Positions 21,929-32,499 of a DNA stretch of 64,000 nt are shown here, in pieces. The notes beneath the pieces are model-generated. The model saw only the letters and a list, made by a program, of their open reading frames with translations. It was not told the DNA's origin and ran no database searches. The number at the start of each line of letters is the position of its first letter. The stretch's first letter is position 1. Location of the stretch: positions 35,126,622 to 35,190,621 of the forward strand of contig OX246747.1 of NCBI GenBank assembly GCA_945910005.1, written 5' to 3'. The position numbers and the translations under genes were made by a program. Source of the stretch: Isoperla grammatica. Lineage: Eukaryota; Arthropoda; Insecta; Plecoptera; Perlodidae.

Positions 21929-21932
21929 GGTG

Positions 21933-22150
21933 ATATAAAACCTAGTAGTTGGACAATACATTGTTCATTGTCAATATCAAAAAATTAAACACGCAATATT
22001 TCGAGCCCCAATCAGAGCTCTTCGACGGGCGAAATCATTTGAGTGTGATTTCGCCCATCGAAGAGCTCTGATTAGGGCTCGAAATATTGCGTTTTTAATT
22101 CTTTGATCTTGACAATGAACAGTGTATAGTCCAATTACTAGGTTTTATAT
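21933..22150. mobile_element. Palindromic MITE, ~218 bp
   Basis: The ends atataaaacctagtagttgg and the complement of ccaattactaggttttatat are inverted. The arms continue inward through 'ttgttcattgtca' and 'gcaatatttcgagccc' to 'agagctcttcga' on each side of a small loop at about 22045. No target duplication is certain. No coding sequence. Confidence 0.85.
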
Positions 22151-22235
22151 AACGTTTTACCTGTTCTACTATGTTTCCGTCTGTTAATTAGTAACGAGAT
22201 GGTTTCATATTTTTGTGGGAACTGGGGGGTGGGTT

Positions 22236-22264
22236 GATGGGAGGCGGGGGGGGGGGGGGGGGGG
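22236..22264. repeat. Poly-G tract
   Basis: A G-rich run (gaggc then ~20 G). See the general pattern of G/C homopolymers. Confidence 0.9.
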
Positions 22265-22361
22265 TAAAAAATCCCGTGCAGATCAAGCAAGAACAACCCC
22301 ACACTCACAGTGAATATAACATCGAGTAGTAGACAAGAGATTAATTATAAATAGGAGTATT

Positions 22362-22740
22362 CACGGTGGCAAGGTCCACTTGATCTCCGCCTAGCGGAGG
22401 CTCGTCGAACTCCCAAGTTAGGTCATCGCAGTCCGTTCCACAATGTTAAAAATCACATGTTAATCAAATGGGAGAAACGTGAAAGAAAACAAATGAAGTG
22501 ATCTGTCAAATAGAATTAGCTCCTAAAAAGGAAACAATCATCATATTTTATAATCTTGAATCATTGTTATCTATCAAAATGTCTCTTTTACGTGTTTTAA
22601 GTATAGTGTTACATGATCTACAACGGATATTTAATTATTATAACAGTTTTTTTAGTGGGATACAACATGGCGATTTTGGTTCCCTTGCGACGACCTAACT
22701 TGGGAGTTCGACGAGCCTCCGCTAGGCGGACACGGTGGCA
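22362..22740. mobile_element. MITE-like inverted repeat flanked by a 10-bp direct repeat
   Basis: Arms of about 38 bp (22385-22424 and 22692-22730) read tccgcctagcggaggctcgt plus 'cgaactcccaagttaggtc' and the complement. The 10-bp word cacggtggca occurs at 22362-22371 and at 22731-22740. On the right it touches the arm; on the left 13-14 bp intervene. It may be a target duplication with altered left end, or a coincidence. Confidence 0.65.
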
Positions 22741-22921
22741 GCCAACGATCAAGAGGGCTGTGACTCTTGAACCACGTGACACATTGTATTGTGAAGGCGG
22801 TGACTTTCAAGGTGGTACGTGACTTTCTCAGATGTCGCATTCTGATTACAGTGGCGGTTCGGCTGACGAGGCACTCGAGGTGTATGTATGTGCCCTCGCA
22901 CCCCTTAACCCCTCGTGACAC

Positions 22922-22951
22922 TTTCACCCCCCTCCCCCCCCCCCCCCTCTC
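22922..22951. repeat. Poly-C / CCT tract
   Basis: C-rich homopolymer block interrupted by single T and A bases. Confidence 0.9.
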
Positions 22952-22984
22952 GGTTCCAGTTCGTTTTAAAACTCTTTCTTAGGG

Positions 22985-23265
22985 TCTCGCACAGGTCAAG
23001 AATATATTATTTTCATTTTTAGACCATTTCAAAAACTATCTAGGACCCTTTGTATGATTCATCTCTAAATCTTTATCAGCAACAATGAACAACAATAAAA
23101 AACATAAAATCAAGGTTAGTAGATGATGATCTTGTATGCATCAATGAAACTTGATATAATATTTCAAAACTGACTTTTAATTGTTGTGTATTGGTGTTGT
23201 TGAAGATTTAGGAGACCGTGATGATACTCATACCTAGATAGTTTTTGAAAGGGTCTAATTGTTTT
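22985..23265. mobile_element. Family B MITE, full-length palindromic copy
   Basis: The outer words 'agaccatttcaaaaactatctaggaccct' (left; read as agaccatttcaaaaactatc then taggaccct) and 'cctagatagtttttgaaagg' (right) are complementary. Inner words 'aacaatgaacaac' and 'gttgtgtattggtgttgtt' also pair. A near relative lies at 31535-31745. No reading frame. Confidence 0.8.
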
Positions 23266-24355
23266 AGATTTTTAATTATTATTCAGTACAAAAGCATTCG
23301 CGAAGAATTGTATATGACTGACAACGCAATGTTAAAAAAGTATCCTTGTGTGTAGGGTGTGACAAATTAATTTATAGACAATAATTTTTCAAGCAAATTG
23401 ACGTTACAGAAAATCTAAAACTTTGAACATAAACATAATAACATTATTTACATTTAATTGTGTTTTTGAATGAAGATCTATGAATATTTTCGAGACATAT
23501 TGAAAACTCATGCCCATACCTCACTGTTAAAAGTGGTTTCCCATCAAAAATTAATAATAATACCGGTTTATGTATACACAAAATAAACGGTACACTAGTG
23601 ACATCTTGTTTCCGACTATTTTGATATATTCGTCCTCCTGTCTAAACCGTGCGTAGTTGAACGCGTAACGGTCTTTGGCGCACAAAACCCGAAACAATAA
23701 ATTATGAAAATATGTAAAACACTACTACTCTCCATAATTACACCAACACCACAACAACAACAAAAATTTAAATCATTGCACCAATAATTCATACTAAGTA
23801 TAACTAATTCATTCCCCCCCCTCCCCCCCCCCCCAACCACACACACTTCCGTATAGCTTAACATTAAAAATCATAAAACCGTTTGAAATAATTTCTGTTT
23901 TGTTTTGTTTTAAAATGTTCATACTTCCTTTCTTTCTTTCATCTAATTGTATGTTAATTCTCATAATTGCCGCCACCAACATTTAATACGAAACTATGCA
24001 GAGAGTAGGTACCTAAAAAAAAAAAAAAAAAACAACGCACAAATCACGTTAAAAAACGCATTGTGTAGATTATAACGTGTTCAAATAATTTGTTAATTAC
24101 GGTTGTAAATTCGTCATTACTTGGGTTGGGAGAGGGAGGGGGGGGGGGGGGGCGTTGTTGTATGGCATAAATGCTAATGTGCCATTACTATACATAAGGC
24201 GAGAGCGCACACATTTAAAGTTTGTTGTACACTTCGTGTTGTGTATATTATAGTTTGGGCAGGCACTACAATAGATTACGATCTCGCTATATACAGCGCG
24301 TTTCCTGACCCTAATTGTTTAGCACATGCGTTCTGTTCAGTGTTAGCAAACTAGA
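23266..24355. other. AT-rich DNA with poly-C and poly-G tracts, no gene
   Basis: Holds a C-rich tract at 23814-23834, an A run at 24016-24032 and a G run at 24137-24152. No supportable exon. Confidence 0.5.
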
Positions 24356-24360
24356 TGTGG

Positions 24361-24840
24361 GCGTCTTGTAATCATAATACTATTAGATGCAGTAGTTGTG
24401 CGTCGCGTCTTGTAATCATAATGATATGAGATGCATTAGTTGTGCGTCGCGTCTTGTATTCATAATAATATTAGATACAGTAGTTGTGCGTCGCGTCTTG
24501 TAATCATAATGCTATGAGATGCAGTAGTTGTGCGTCGCGTCTTGTAATCATAATGATATGAGATGCAGTAGTTGTGCGTCGCGTCTTGTAATCATAATAA
24601 TATTAGATATAGTAGTTGTGCGTCGCGTATTGTAATCATAATATTAGATTAAGTAGTTGTGCGTCGCGTCTTGTAATCATAATAATATTAGAAACAGTAG
24701 TTGTGCGTCGCGTCTTGTAATCATAATAATATTGGATACAGTAGTTGTGCATCGCGTCTTGTAATCATAATAACATTAAATACAGTAGTTGTGCATCGCG
24801 TCTTGTAATCATAATAATATTAGATACAGTAGTTGTGAGT
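24361..24840. repeat. 44-bp minisatellite, ~11 copies
   Basis: Unit: gcgtcttgtaatcataataa, then 'tattagatacagtagttgtgc'. It repeats from 24361 to about 24838 with small variants (gatatgagatgca or aatattagataca) and one copy shortened near 24635. Non-coding; the first and last copies fade into unique sequence. Confidence 0.94.
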
Positions 24841-25287
24841 AGCTCATGTTTCGAGACTACTTTGTGCTTGAAAATCGTTATATATTATGCTGGGCGAGTT
24901 TTTTTTTTTTTTTTTAACTTTGGAACTTCATAATCTATCAATGGGTTACTGTATATGTATCTATCTACATGTAAACGGTGGCTTGGAGCCGTCAAAGCAA
25001 TGAAGCACATAATACAGTGGTATAAATATCCCCCACTAGAAATCAGTTCTTGTGACCTAGACTATAAATACAAATCAACTAATTACTAATTGTAATTGTA
25101 GATTACACTAAAAAATTACAAAATTGTAGACATAATATATTTTCAAGGTTTCAGTAAATTTTATGTATAATTTGTATCAAGATTCTTTGCTAAACTTTCC
25201 CCATTCATTCCCCTCAGCATAATTAAACTAAACACATTAAACGTCTAGACTTAAGAATTAATTACTATTTCGCGGCTAAAACAAAAG

Positions 25288-25294
25288 CGAGCGA

Positions 25295-25337
<43 letters not shown>

Positions 25338-25339
25338 AA
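25288..25339. repeat. (cagacaga)n microsatellite
   Basis: A run of 4-bp acag/gaca units interrupted by two aaac variants. Confidence 0.95.
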
Positions 25340-25689
25340 CATTAGCGCGAACTATTCGAAACTAAAATTATAAACCCATATAGCGGAATGATGTTTAATT
25401 GAATTATGTAATTTCATGTTCATACATATTTATACAATTATTGTTGTTTGATTATTATTTAATTTTACGGGTCAAGGGCACTTTCGACGTGAACGCATTA
25501 GGTGTGTAAATTGGGAACTAATTTTAGAATTATACAACAGCCGAACGTAGATGATTTAAGTCTACGCTGCGAAACCCACTGTATTAATTGCTTTAAAATG
25601 ACGAAAAATTTTACAGAGTGAGCCAAAACATGTCACCACCTAGAGAATATAGTGGTCTGTCTAACGAATGTTTGTTTTTTCAATAAATT

Positions 25690-25807
25690 TAAAAAAATGT
25701 ATTTATAGTCTACCCACTCAATTACAAGTACTGATTTTCATTGGGATACATTTATACCATTTAGATGTGATTCGTTGCTATAACGGCTCTAAAGTCACCG
25801 TTTACAT
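25690..25807 (-). mobile_element. SINE A fragment, internally deleted
   Basis: Minus-sense SINE A tail ('gtctacccactcaattacaa') joined directly to the body near the head ('cgttgctataacggctctaa', 'gtcaccgttta'). The central part present at 46.0 and 54.5 kb is absent. Confidence 0.7.
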
Positions 25808-25810
25808 ATA

Positions 25811-26280
25811 TGAGATCCTTAGTCTATTTTGGTCTGATCTTTAAGACCGGCCTAACTTTAAACGTCTTAAAAAACCAAGAAAATATCTTAGAACAGATTT
25901 CAAAACATATGATTGGAATGCTCATTATATCCTTGTTCTCACCAGGAATTAGTAACTTCTTCATGTGACCTAGGTCTGGGTTTACAAGAGATCCAAAGCT
26001 AAGAGAGAAGGATACCTCTACGTCCTTAGTAATTTAAGAAAATCGTTATCACAGTCATACTGATTATAACGTTAAATACATTTATCATTCAGTATGTAGT
26101 GCTTACCAAACCACAGCGCTATGGTTTCTCAGATTTTCGATTTAGTGTTTCAATCTTGAGATATAATTAAAAAATGAAAATTTTCTGCGGGTTTTGACGT
26201 AGAAGTATCCTTTGCTCTTAATCCGGTCTTAGAGATAAGACCAAACAAGACTTAGGACCTCTTGTGAATCCGTGTCCAGT
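25811..26280. mobile_element. MITE family D, complete copy plus adjacent left half
   Basis: About 25976-26280 has ends ctgggtttacaagagatcca (left) and the complement of taggacctcttgtgaatcc (right). The adjacent 25811-25975 is another portion of the same family, ending 'agtaacttcttcatgtgacc'. A related copy is at 10534-10740. No coding sequence. Confidence 0.65.
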
Positions 26281-26310
26281 TTTCTTAATATTTACTTTCT
26301 TCAAATGTAC

Positions 26311-26384
26311 TGTGGTCGGAATCGAACCGGCGTCCATCCCAAATTACAATCTCGCGTGTTCCCGCAGAGCCACCTCTATCGGTA
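26311..26384 (-). repeat. SINE B tRNA-like head
   Basis: Read on the minus strand it gives ccgatagaggtggctctgcg, then 'cgcgagattgtaatttggga' and 'cgccggttcgattccgacca'. This matches the head of the full SINE B at 52487 over its whole length. A and B boxes are intact. The SINE B body does not follow, so this is a head-only copy or a diverged tRNA pseudogene. Confidence 0.75.
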
Positions 26385-27100
26385 AAGTAGATATAGCAAT
26401 AAATTCTAGCGTAATGTAATGTTACTCGCTGTTAAATCAATGACAGACAAAGCAAAACGTGCAGTACACGATATAGTAGACTTGTTTATAAAACCTAGGA
26501 TTTAAAGTAGTTATCGTTAACTCGATACGAGAACGTCAACAAATGTGTTTTGTAAAAATTATATTCTGATCGTTATCAGTATTCAGACTAATAGCTTTAA
26601 TTTCAATGAAACTTATACACGAATAGGCCTACATGAACCAGTGCTGCACGGTTCTATTTAGAAAATGTAAGCGTTTTATAAATGGGAATTAACTTATTTA
26701 CAGAGTGAAACCTAATTGTATAACATAACTTACAACTACGTTGCCGATAAAGCACCAAAATTGAAATCCCCTTCGATGATACCCTCTCATATCAATTGAC
26801 AATCTTCTATATAAAAATATTGCGTCAATTTACACAAACACATTTCAATTCAAAAAATTGTATTTGCTAACTTACTTGTATAAATAATAATAATAATAAT
26901 AATATATATATATAATAAATAATAAACTTCCTTATATAAATATTCCGTCAATTAACACACACACATTCCAATTCAAGAAATTGTATTTGTTAAAATATTG
27001 AACATTTGTGTGTAGGGTGCGGCTACTTACAACAAGAAACGTTTTCATGTAGATTCTAGGTTTCTAGGTTCCTAGGTTTCTAGGAATGACTAGGTCCTAT
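26385..27100. other. AT-rich DNA with a small duplication
   Basis: A ~70-bp segment is duplicated (about 26805-26875 and 26927-26992; both with 'aatatt.cgtcaatt.acaca' and 'aaattgtatttg'). Between the copies lies an (aat)n/(at)n microsatellite (26884-26925). No gene. Confidence 0.6.
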
Positions 27101-27108
27101 CTTCGTTC

Positions 27109-27727
27109 CACTCAAAATATAAGCTACTTAAGATCTTTTTAAAGGTCGTCATGAGGACAAAAATAAACCCCAAAAAAGTTTTGCTTTTGCTGCTGGGGTT
27201 TTGCCCCAGACCCTTTTTACCCATGCAAGAGTTGTTGAATCAGGCCCGAGAATTTGCCCCCCTCCTGTGTAAGGTTATTACGAGAAACTATATAGCCATT
27301 GAGTTTATAGTGTAAGGTAGAGACCCAGCGACCATTGGCGACTGTCTTCATCCATAAATCGCCCGTGTACGCTAGTAGTACTGGCGGGAGCCGCTAGGTG
27401 CCGCCACATCAGCGCGGCCTAATCAGTGGGTACGTGTGGCGGTACCTAGCGGCTCCCCCCAGTACTACTAGCGCACACGGGCGATTTATGGGTGTAGACA
27501 GTCGCCAATGGTCGCTGGAATTCTACCCTACACTAATAAACTCGATGGCTATATAGTTGTACCGAAATAACCGTACACGGGGGTCGAATTCTCAGTCCGT
27601 GATCCAATAACTCTTGCATGGGTAAAAAGGGTTTGGGGCAAAGCCCCAGCAGCAAAAACAAACGTTTTTTGGGGTATTTTTGTCATTATGACGGCGTTTA
27701 AAGCGATCTGAGGTATTATTTTGAGAG
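27109..27727. mobile_element. Large fold-back element, ~620 bp, ~300-bp arms
   Basis: The two halves are inverted copies around a centre near 27418. Matched pairs include 'ctgctggggttttgcccc', 'ctttttacccatgcaagagt', 'cgaccattggcgactgtct', 'cccgtgtacgctagtagtac' and 'agccgctaggtgccgccac' on the left with their complements on the right. The arms differ at scattered positions and the left arm's 'gcccccctcctgtgtaaggt' region is diverged. No open frame of note. A partial third arm follows at 27728-27800. Confidence 0.9.
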
Positions 27728-27800
27728 TACACAGGCGATTTATGGGGAGACAGTCGCCAATGGTTCTCCACCCTACACGAATAAACTCAACTACATAGCT
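27728..27800. repeat. Extra partial arm of the fold-back element
   Basis: Repeats 'ggcgatttatgg', 'gacagtcgccaatgg', 'ctaccctacac' (as ccaccctacac) and 'gaataaactc' in the same order as 27480-27545. It is a direct duplicate of part of the right arm. Confidence 0.8.
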
Positions 27801-28019
27801 AATATCCCTGCGTAGCTTAAAACACTCACACACGCGTGAAAAGTTAGGTCATCTACCCGTGTATTTAGGCTTCCTCGCACATAATATAATGGTAGGACTA
27901 GCGAGCAGTCCTAATGGTCGAGTGACTTCCAAATGCCGCCACTGCATGAAACCTCGCTAGGTAATTACAAACATCCTGACTGTATATACATACATACATA
28001 TACGCATGCGCAAAGCAAT

Positions 28020-28310
28020 TGATGTCTACATACGTGGGTACACTCGTGTGGTGTTAAACTAGACCTTCTATGTGTGTACACAAAGGCGTTGAGTCTATAC
28101 GCATAGATAGAGACACAACGTAATGGTTCCTTATAGTACCTTCAACAGCCGCCAGATCGCATTGTGTTGGTGTACACTCGTGTGCGGAGACAAGTGTTAA
28201 ACTAGACCTCCTATGTGTATTAAGGCGTTGAGTTTATACGCATAGATAGAGACACAACGTAATGATGTCTTATAGTACCTTCAACAGCCGCCAGATCGCA
28301 TTGTGTTGAC
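28020..28310. repeat. Tandem duplication, ~135-bp unit
   Basis: Two copies (about 28037-28168 and 28170-28308) share 'gtgtacactcgtgtg' (as gggtacactcgtgtg in copy 1), 'gttaaactagacct', 'cgcatagatagagacacaac' and 'cagccgccagatcgcattgt'. Differences are few, so the duplication is recent. Non-coding. Confidence 0.93.
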
Positions 28311-29229
28311 GCAATGTATACGTATACTGTGTGTACAAAATAGATCTCTACGCTACATACTTTTAATTCCAAAGTTGAACATAATACATATTTCCATTTG
28401 TCACATGGCTTGTGTAGACCAGTTTAAGCGGATAAGAATTGCAATATTGATAAGTTTTATAACTAATTAATAACTACACATTAATTGGGTATTACGCTTC
28501 TATTATTAAGACCTTCTCAACGTGTTATAAGACTTATCAACTTGATATTATTATATATATTCCATCGACGTCGTCTACAATGCTTCCTACAACTAAACGC
28601 CAGCTTTCATATCACTCAAGATTCTTTACACAAATACATGTTTTATAGACATAAAATCGAAAAGAAAACACATACTTATAGCGATACAAATAAAATAGAA
28701 GAAAAGAAAACGATTAGCAAGAGGATGACGGGATTAATATAATAATTCTTGTATACATATATGTATCGTGAGTGTGAGTTACACAAAGGGAACAAGTTGG
28801 ATGAAAGTGTTGGTTACCATGTTGGCAGTTTGTCAGTCGTCTAGAAACTGTCGGAATCTTTTAAGAGAGCTTTGATTTGTTGTAAGAACTGACATCAATT
28901 AAAAGTTATCGGATGTTAGAATATGACGTATCTGAATCTCTTGGTTGATACGACATAATGTGAGAAGTTGTTGCAATACTGTTGAACGCAAGGATTGGAA
29001 TGGAAGAATACACCAAGTAGATACGTGTTAAGGTTTCACTGTACGCGTTTGATCTTAAGGCTGATGTCCAATTACCCTGCGGAACACCGTTCCCCTAACT
29101 TATGTCTGTTTAATTAAAATGATTTAAAATTGATACAAAAAGTAAAACAAAATATTATATGGCCATATTCTCATTCATTTTCATATGTTATCCAAAGGTC
29201 TGATTGCATAAAACATTTTCCACGTATAC
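28311..29229. other. AT-rich DNA, no gene recognised
   Basis: Unique sequence up to the hAT element. The open frame at 28485-28742 has biased AT composition and no recognised domain. Confidence 0.5.
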
Positions 29230-29237
29230 AACAAAAC

Positions 29238-30604
29238 CAGTGGCGTAGCGCAGAAGTCGGGGGCCCCCCCGCGACATTGGCCATTGGACATGGTAGGATC
29301 AAGCACGGGGGGTATGGGGGGCGGAACCCATGAAAAGCGCCGCAGGCGAAAAATTTTGAAAGCACGTTTTTAGAGTGCATTTGGTGCGTTTTAGGAAAAA
29401 GTGGTGGGCTGAATGTAATACCGAAACAATGTAGTTTGTGTGCGTCAATTTGTTTTGTCGTCATGTCGAGTTACAATTCACAGCATACATTGCAACATAT
29501 TAAGGTTTGATCTTATTTTCAACCCCCCCCCTCCCATATCCACCACTTCCACGCGACGTAATAATAATGTATACATTTATCTACTAAAACCATAATAACA
29601 TATTATTATATCATCAAAAACAACAACAACAACAAGTATGATAAGTTTTAAGTATTGATAAATCAAATAACCTACGTTTTGATCCTCCAACTGCAATTCT
29701 GGAACGTTTCCTAGCCGTTTAGGCTTTTAGTGTATTATTGTCTGGCAAATCGAGCTTTTCGGCGTGCGTTAGCGTCCGCGAACTCGTCGAACAATGTTTC
29801 TATGTTTATCTTTCGTGTTCTTTCACCCTCGATACTAAGCAATGCCAAACCACTGAGTCGATTCTCACTCATTGAGCTTCGCAAATAGTTTTTAATTAAT
29901 TTTAATTTAGAAAAAGATCTTTCGGCACCCGCTGCAGTCACGGGCACTTTTATAAGTTCTACCACTCATTGTAAATAATATATAAATATTAACAAATAAC
30001 ATAGTAACATAATAATAAAATAGAAACACTAACATAACACTTCGTGACTCCACACAGAAGAGAACATTCAACACATTCACAAAACTACTACGATTTCACT
30101 CAATTCACAATAAGAATGTAAACTTTGCGCACTGTTATCAACACATCCGATCCAGCACCATATTTGACACCACTTTATTTATCGCATCACCAACAGTCTC
30201 ACTCCCACGCTGAGATATGCCTCTATCAGTGAGGGAGTCCGAGAGAAAACTGACCTCTGAAATAATTTTGTGTAAAAGGTGGAAACTAGCTACAAAACAA
30301 AGTTTATTGTTAGTGGGGGTAAGGGTAAAATTTAAGGTTCATTGGCATTTTCGGTGACATCAGACTGTTATAGTTTTACAACAAAAGTGCATTTCGCTAA
30401 CCCATACATCCGGTATAAAATCGTGAACGATCCCAAAAATTTTGAAAATTTTGCGAATTTTGGAATTTTATTTAAAATACATTTTAATTGATTTGTTGTC
30501 TTATTTGAAATTTTCATAATATACGATCTATATCATCGGGGGCCCCCGCTTCGCGGGGGCCCCCCCGCCTTGCGAGGTTTGCGGGGCCTTCCGCTACGCC
30601 ACTG
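29238..30604 (-). mobile_element. hAT transposon, internally decayed, with perfect 8-bp duplication
   Basis: The ends are inverted repeats, cagtggcgtagcg at the left and cgctacgccactg at the right. The 8-bp direct repeat aacaaaac lies immediately outside (29230-29237 and 30605-30612). Sub-terminal blocks of C and G ('gggggcccccccg' at about 29259; 'cccccgcttcgcgggggccc' at about 30543) are also inverted relative to one another. At 1367 bp it is too short for a complete hAT transposase; only a C-terminal fragment remains (29735-29965). The intact duplication suggests relatively recent insertion. Confidence 0.95.
29735..29965 (-). pseudogene. hAT transposase C-terminal dimerisation-domain remnant
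   Basis: A 76-codon minus-strand frame with AERSFSKLKLIKNYLRSSM followed by ENRLSGLALLSIE. This is the conserved hAT C-terminal (Dimer_Tnp_hAT) signature, where the E-R-x-F-S-x-L-x-x-I-K and R-L-x-x-L-A-x-L-S-I motifs are typical. The DNA-binding zinc finger and the acidic catalytic residues upstream are absent; stops precede the frame. It lies inside the hAT ends at 29238-30604 in the expected relation to a left 3' end, so the parent was this family. It cannot encode an active transposase. Confidence 0.88.
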
Positions 30605-30639
30605 AACAAAACTGTAATTAATTACTACAAACCTTGGTT

Positions 30640-31110
30640 TGGAATATCTTTATACAAAGTTGTTTGATTGATGCATATTCTGGTATTACAAATAACTACG
30701 ATTTAGGTAATTTTTTTCACAAATTTTAAGTTCTAAATAATCTTTGTACCCCAGCCCTTTATCGAAAGCTCTTGTTGCGAAAAAAAACGTTTTAAACTTT
30801 TACAACCACAATATTTAATAACCTTCTACATACACATTTACAAAGTTGTTAGTTTATAATACCATCCTGTTAAAATGATGCTTTTTCTAGTTTACCAAAT
30901 AAGTACTTCTTACAAGTAATTTTAATCAAAAGTTCTAAATAATTTTTGTACCCTAGCCCTTTATCGAAAGCTCTTGTTTCGAAAAAAAAACGTTTTACAC
31001 TTTTACAACCACAATAATAAATTACCTTCTAAATACATTTACAAAGTTGTTAGTTTATAATACCATCCTGTTAAAATGATACATTTTCTTGTATTCCAAA
31101 TAAGTACGAC
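30640..31110. repeat. Tandem repeat, ~200-bp unit, ~2.4 copies
   Basis: Two copies (about 30729-30930 and 30931-31115) share 'gttctaaataat', 'agccctttatcgaaagctct', 'acttttacaaccacaata' and 'gttagtttataataccatcc'. A partial earlier copy is suggested at 30645-30728 ('tacaaagttgtt', 'attacaaataa', 'tacgattta'). Non-coding. Confidence 0.85.
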
Positions 31111-31534
31111 CTGGATAGGTAGGTAATTAATTAGCATAAAAGCACGTGTGCAGGTGGTTACATCTCTATAAAGGTGTTCGGCCAAGTCCGGTTACTTCTC
31201 AGATCTTAGACACCGCCGCGCAGTGTTTTATTGAAGGATGTGAGCGCGCAGGTGCGAACAGCGACCCTAACGGAAGTATGAACAACTATTTGATTTATAG
31301 AAGCGCACTCCTAGAATGGGAGCAATGTAATGTTTATATTATAATGTATGTATGTATGTATTGCATGGATATTATTTACGATTCGCACTTCAGTGGCGTC
31401 GGTAGGTAGGGGGTAAACTCATTATACTTAGACTAATGTAATTAATAATGTCTACAATATTCAGTCAAACAAATTATTTACATAGAAGGACAATAAATAA
31501 AACTTTTTAAATTTTTTTTTTACTTAAAAAATTA

Positions 31535-31745
31535 TCCCGGACCCTTTATCAAAACGATTCTCTCAATCTTCGTGTACAACAATATACAACAATTCAAAAT
31601 GTAAAATCAAGATCAATAAATGATCTTGTATGCATCAATGCACCTTGATATAACATTTGAAGACTAATTTTTAATGGTTGTGCATTGTTGTTTTTGAAGA
31701 TTTAGAGAACTGTGATAGAAATCGTACAAAGGGTACTAGATATTT
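31535..31745. mobile_element. Family B MITE, second full copy
   Basis: Shares 'gatcttgtatgcatcaatg', 'ccttgatataacattt', 'tgaagatttagagaactgtg' and the outer 'gaccctttatcaaa' and 'tacaaagggtactaga' with the copy at 22985-23265. Long imperfect palindrome, no coding sequence. Confidence 0.8.
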
Positions 31746-32277
31746 TTTTAAGTGATATTTTATTGTTTATTTTTTAAAACTTTATTATAAAACTTTTAAA
31801 AAATTTACTTTCTAGTTCGTTATTTAGTTTTAAGCTCATCAATATCATTTCATAAATATTCAACTGATTAAAATTCACAACAGTATTCCAACATATTTGC
31901 CTCATCCTACCATCATAAATTCACACCCCAACCCAACCGAACCGGACAGTCTACTTACTATCGCTAATATGTTTAATTCAATAATTAATTAAACAAAACA
32001 CGAAACATACAGAACAGTAACTCAGTATTATGTTAAACACATCCTTAAGTGATAAAAACAGCTGCTGTGCTAATCTTTAATACCGTTAAATTTACATAAT
32101 TTAAACATTAACAAATAGTCCCCATAATGCATCAATACAACTAAATGATAATTTACATTTATAGAATATTCATGATTTAAAATATGTATTCATCCTAAAC
32201 TTACTGGTTAAATATTGATGTTAACAAAACCGCATCATTTCAAAATGTTGATATTAAATGCCATTCAAAACTTGAAG

Positions 32278-32345
32278 TTTTTATTTATTTATTTAATGTT
32301 TATCCTATTCAGTTATAACAAAACTGATTTACAAAAGAGGACCTT
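32278..32345 (-). repeat. SINE A tail fragment
   Basis: 'ttatttatttaatgtttatc' then 'ctattcagttataacaaaac' resembles the SINE A 3' end in minus sense, diverged. Confidence 0.5.
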
Positions 32346-32499
32346 AAATAAAACTAGGCTATGCAAACAATTAATTATAATGAAATCATAAATAACAATA
32401 ACAACAGAAACAAAACAAACTACTGTACTATAAAAAAATCAAGAACAAGAAAAAATAATTGAGGAATGAAATCAAATCAAATGGAAATGCAATGATTTC

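Noticed and set aside
29171..29464. 97-codon minus-strand frame (…GAFHGFRPPYPPCLILPC…)
   Set aside because: It straddles the hAT terminal repeat and flanking host DNA, so it cannot be one gene.
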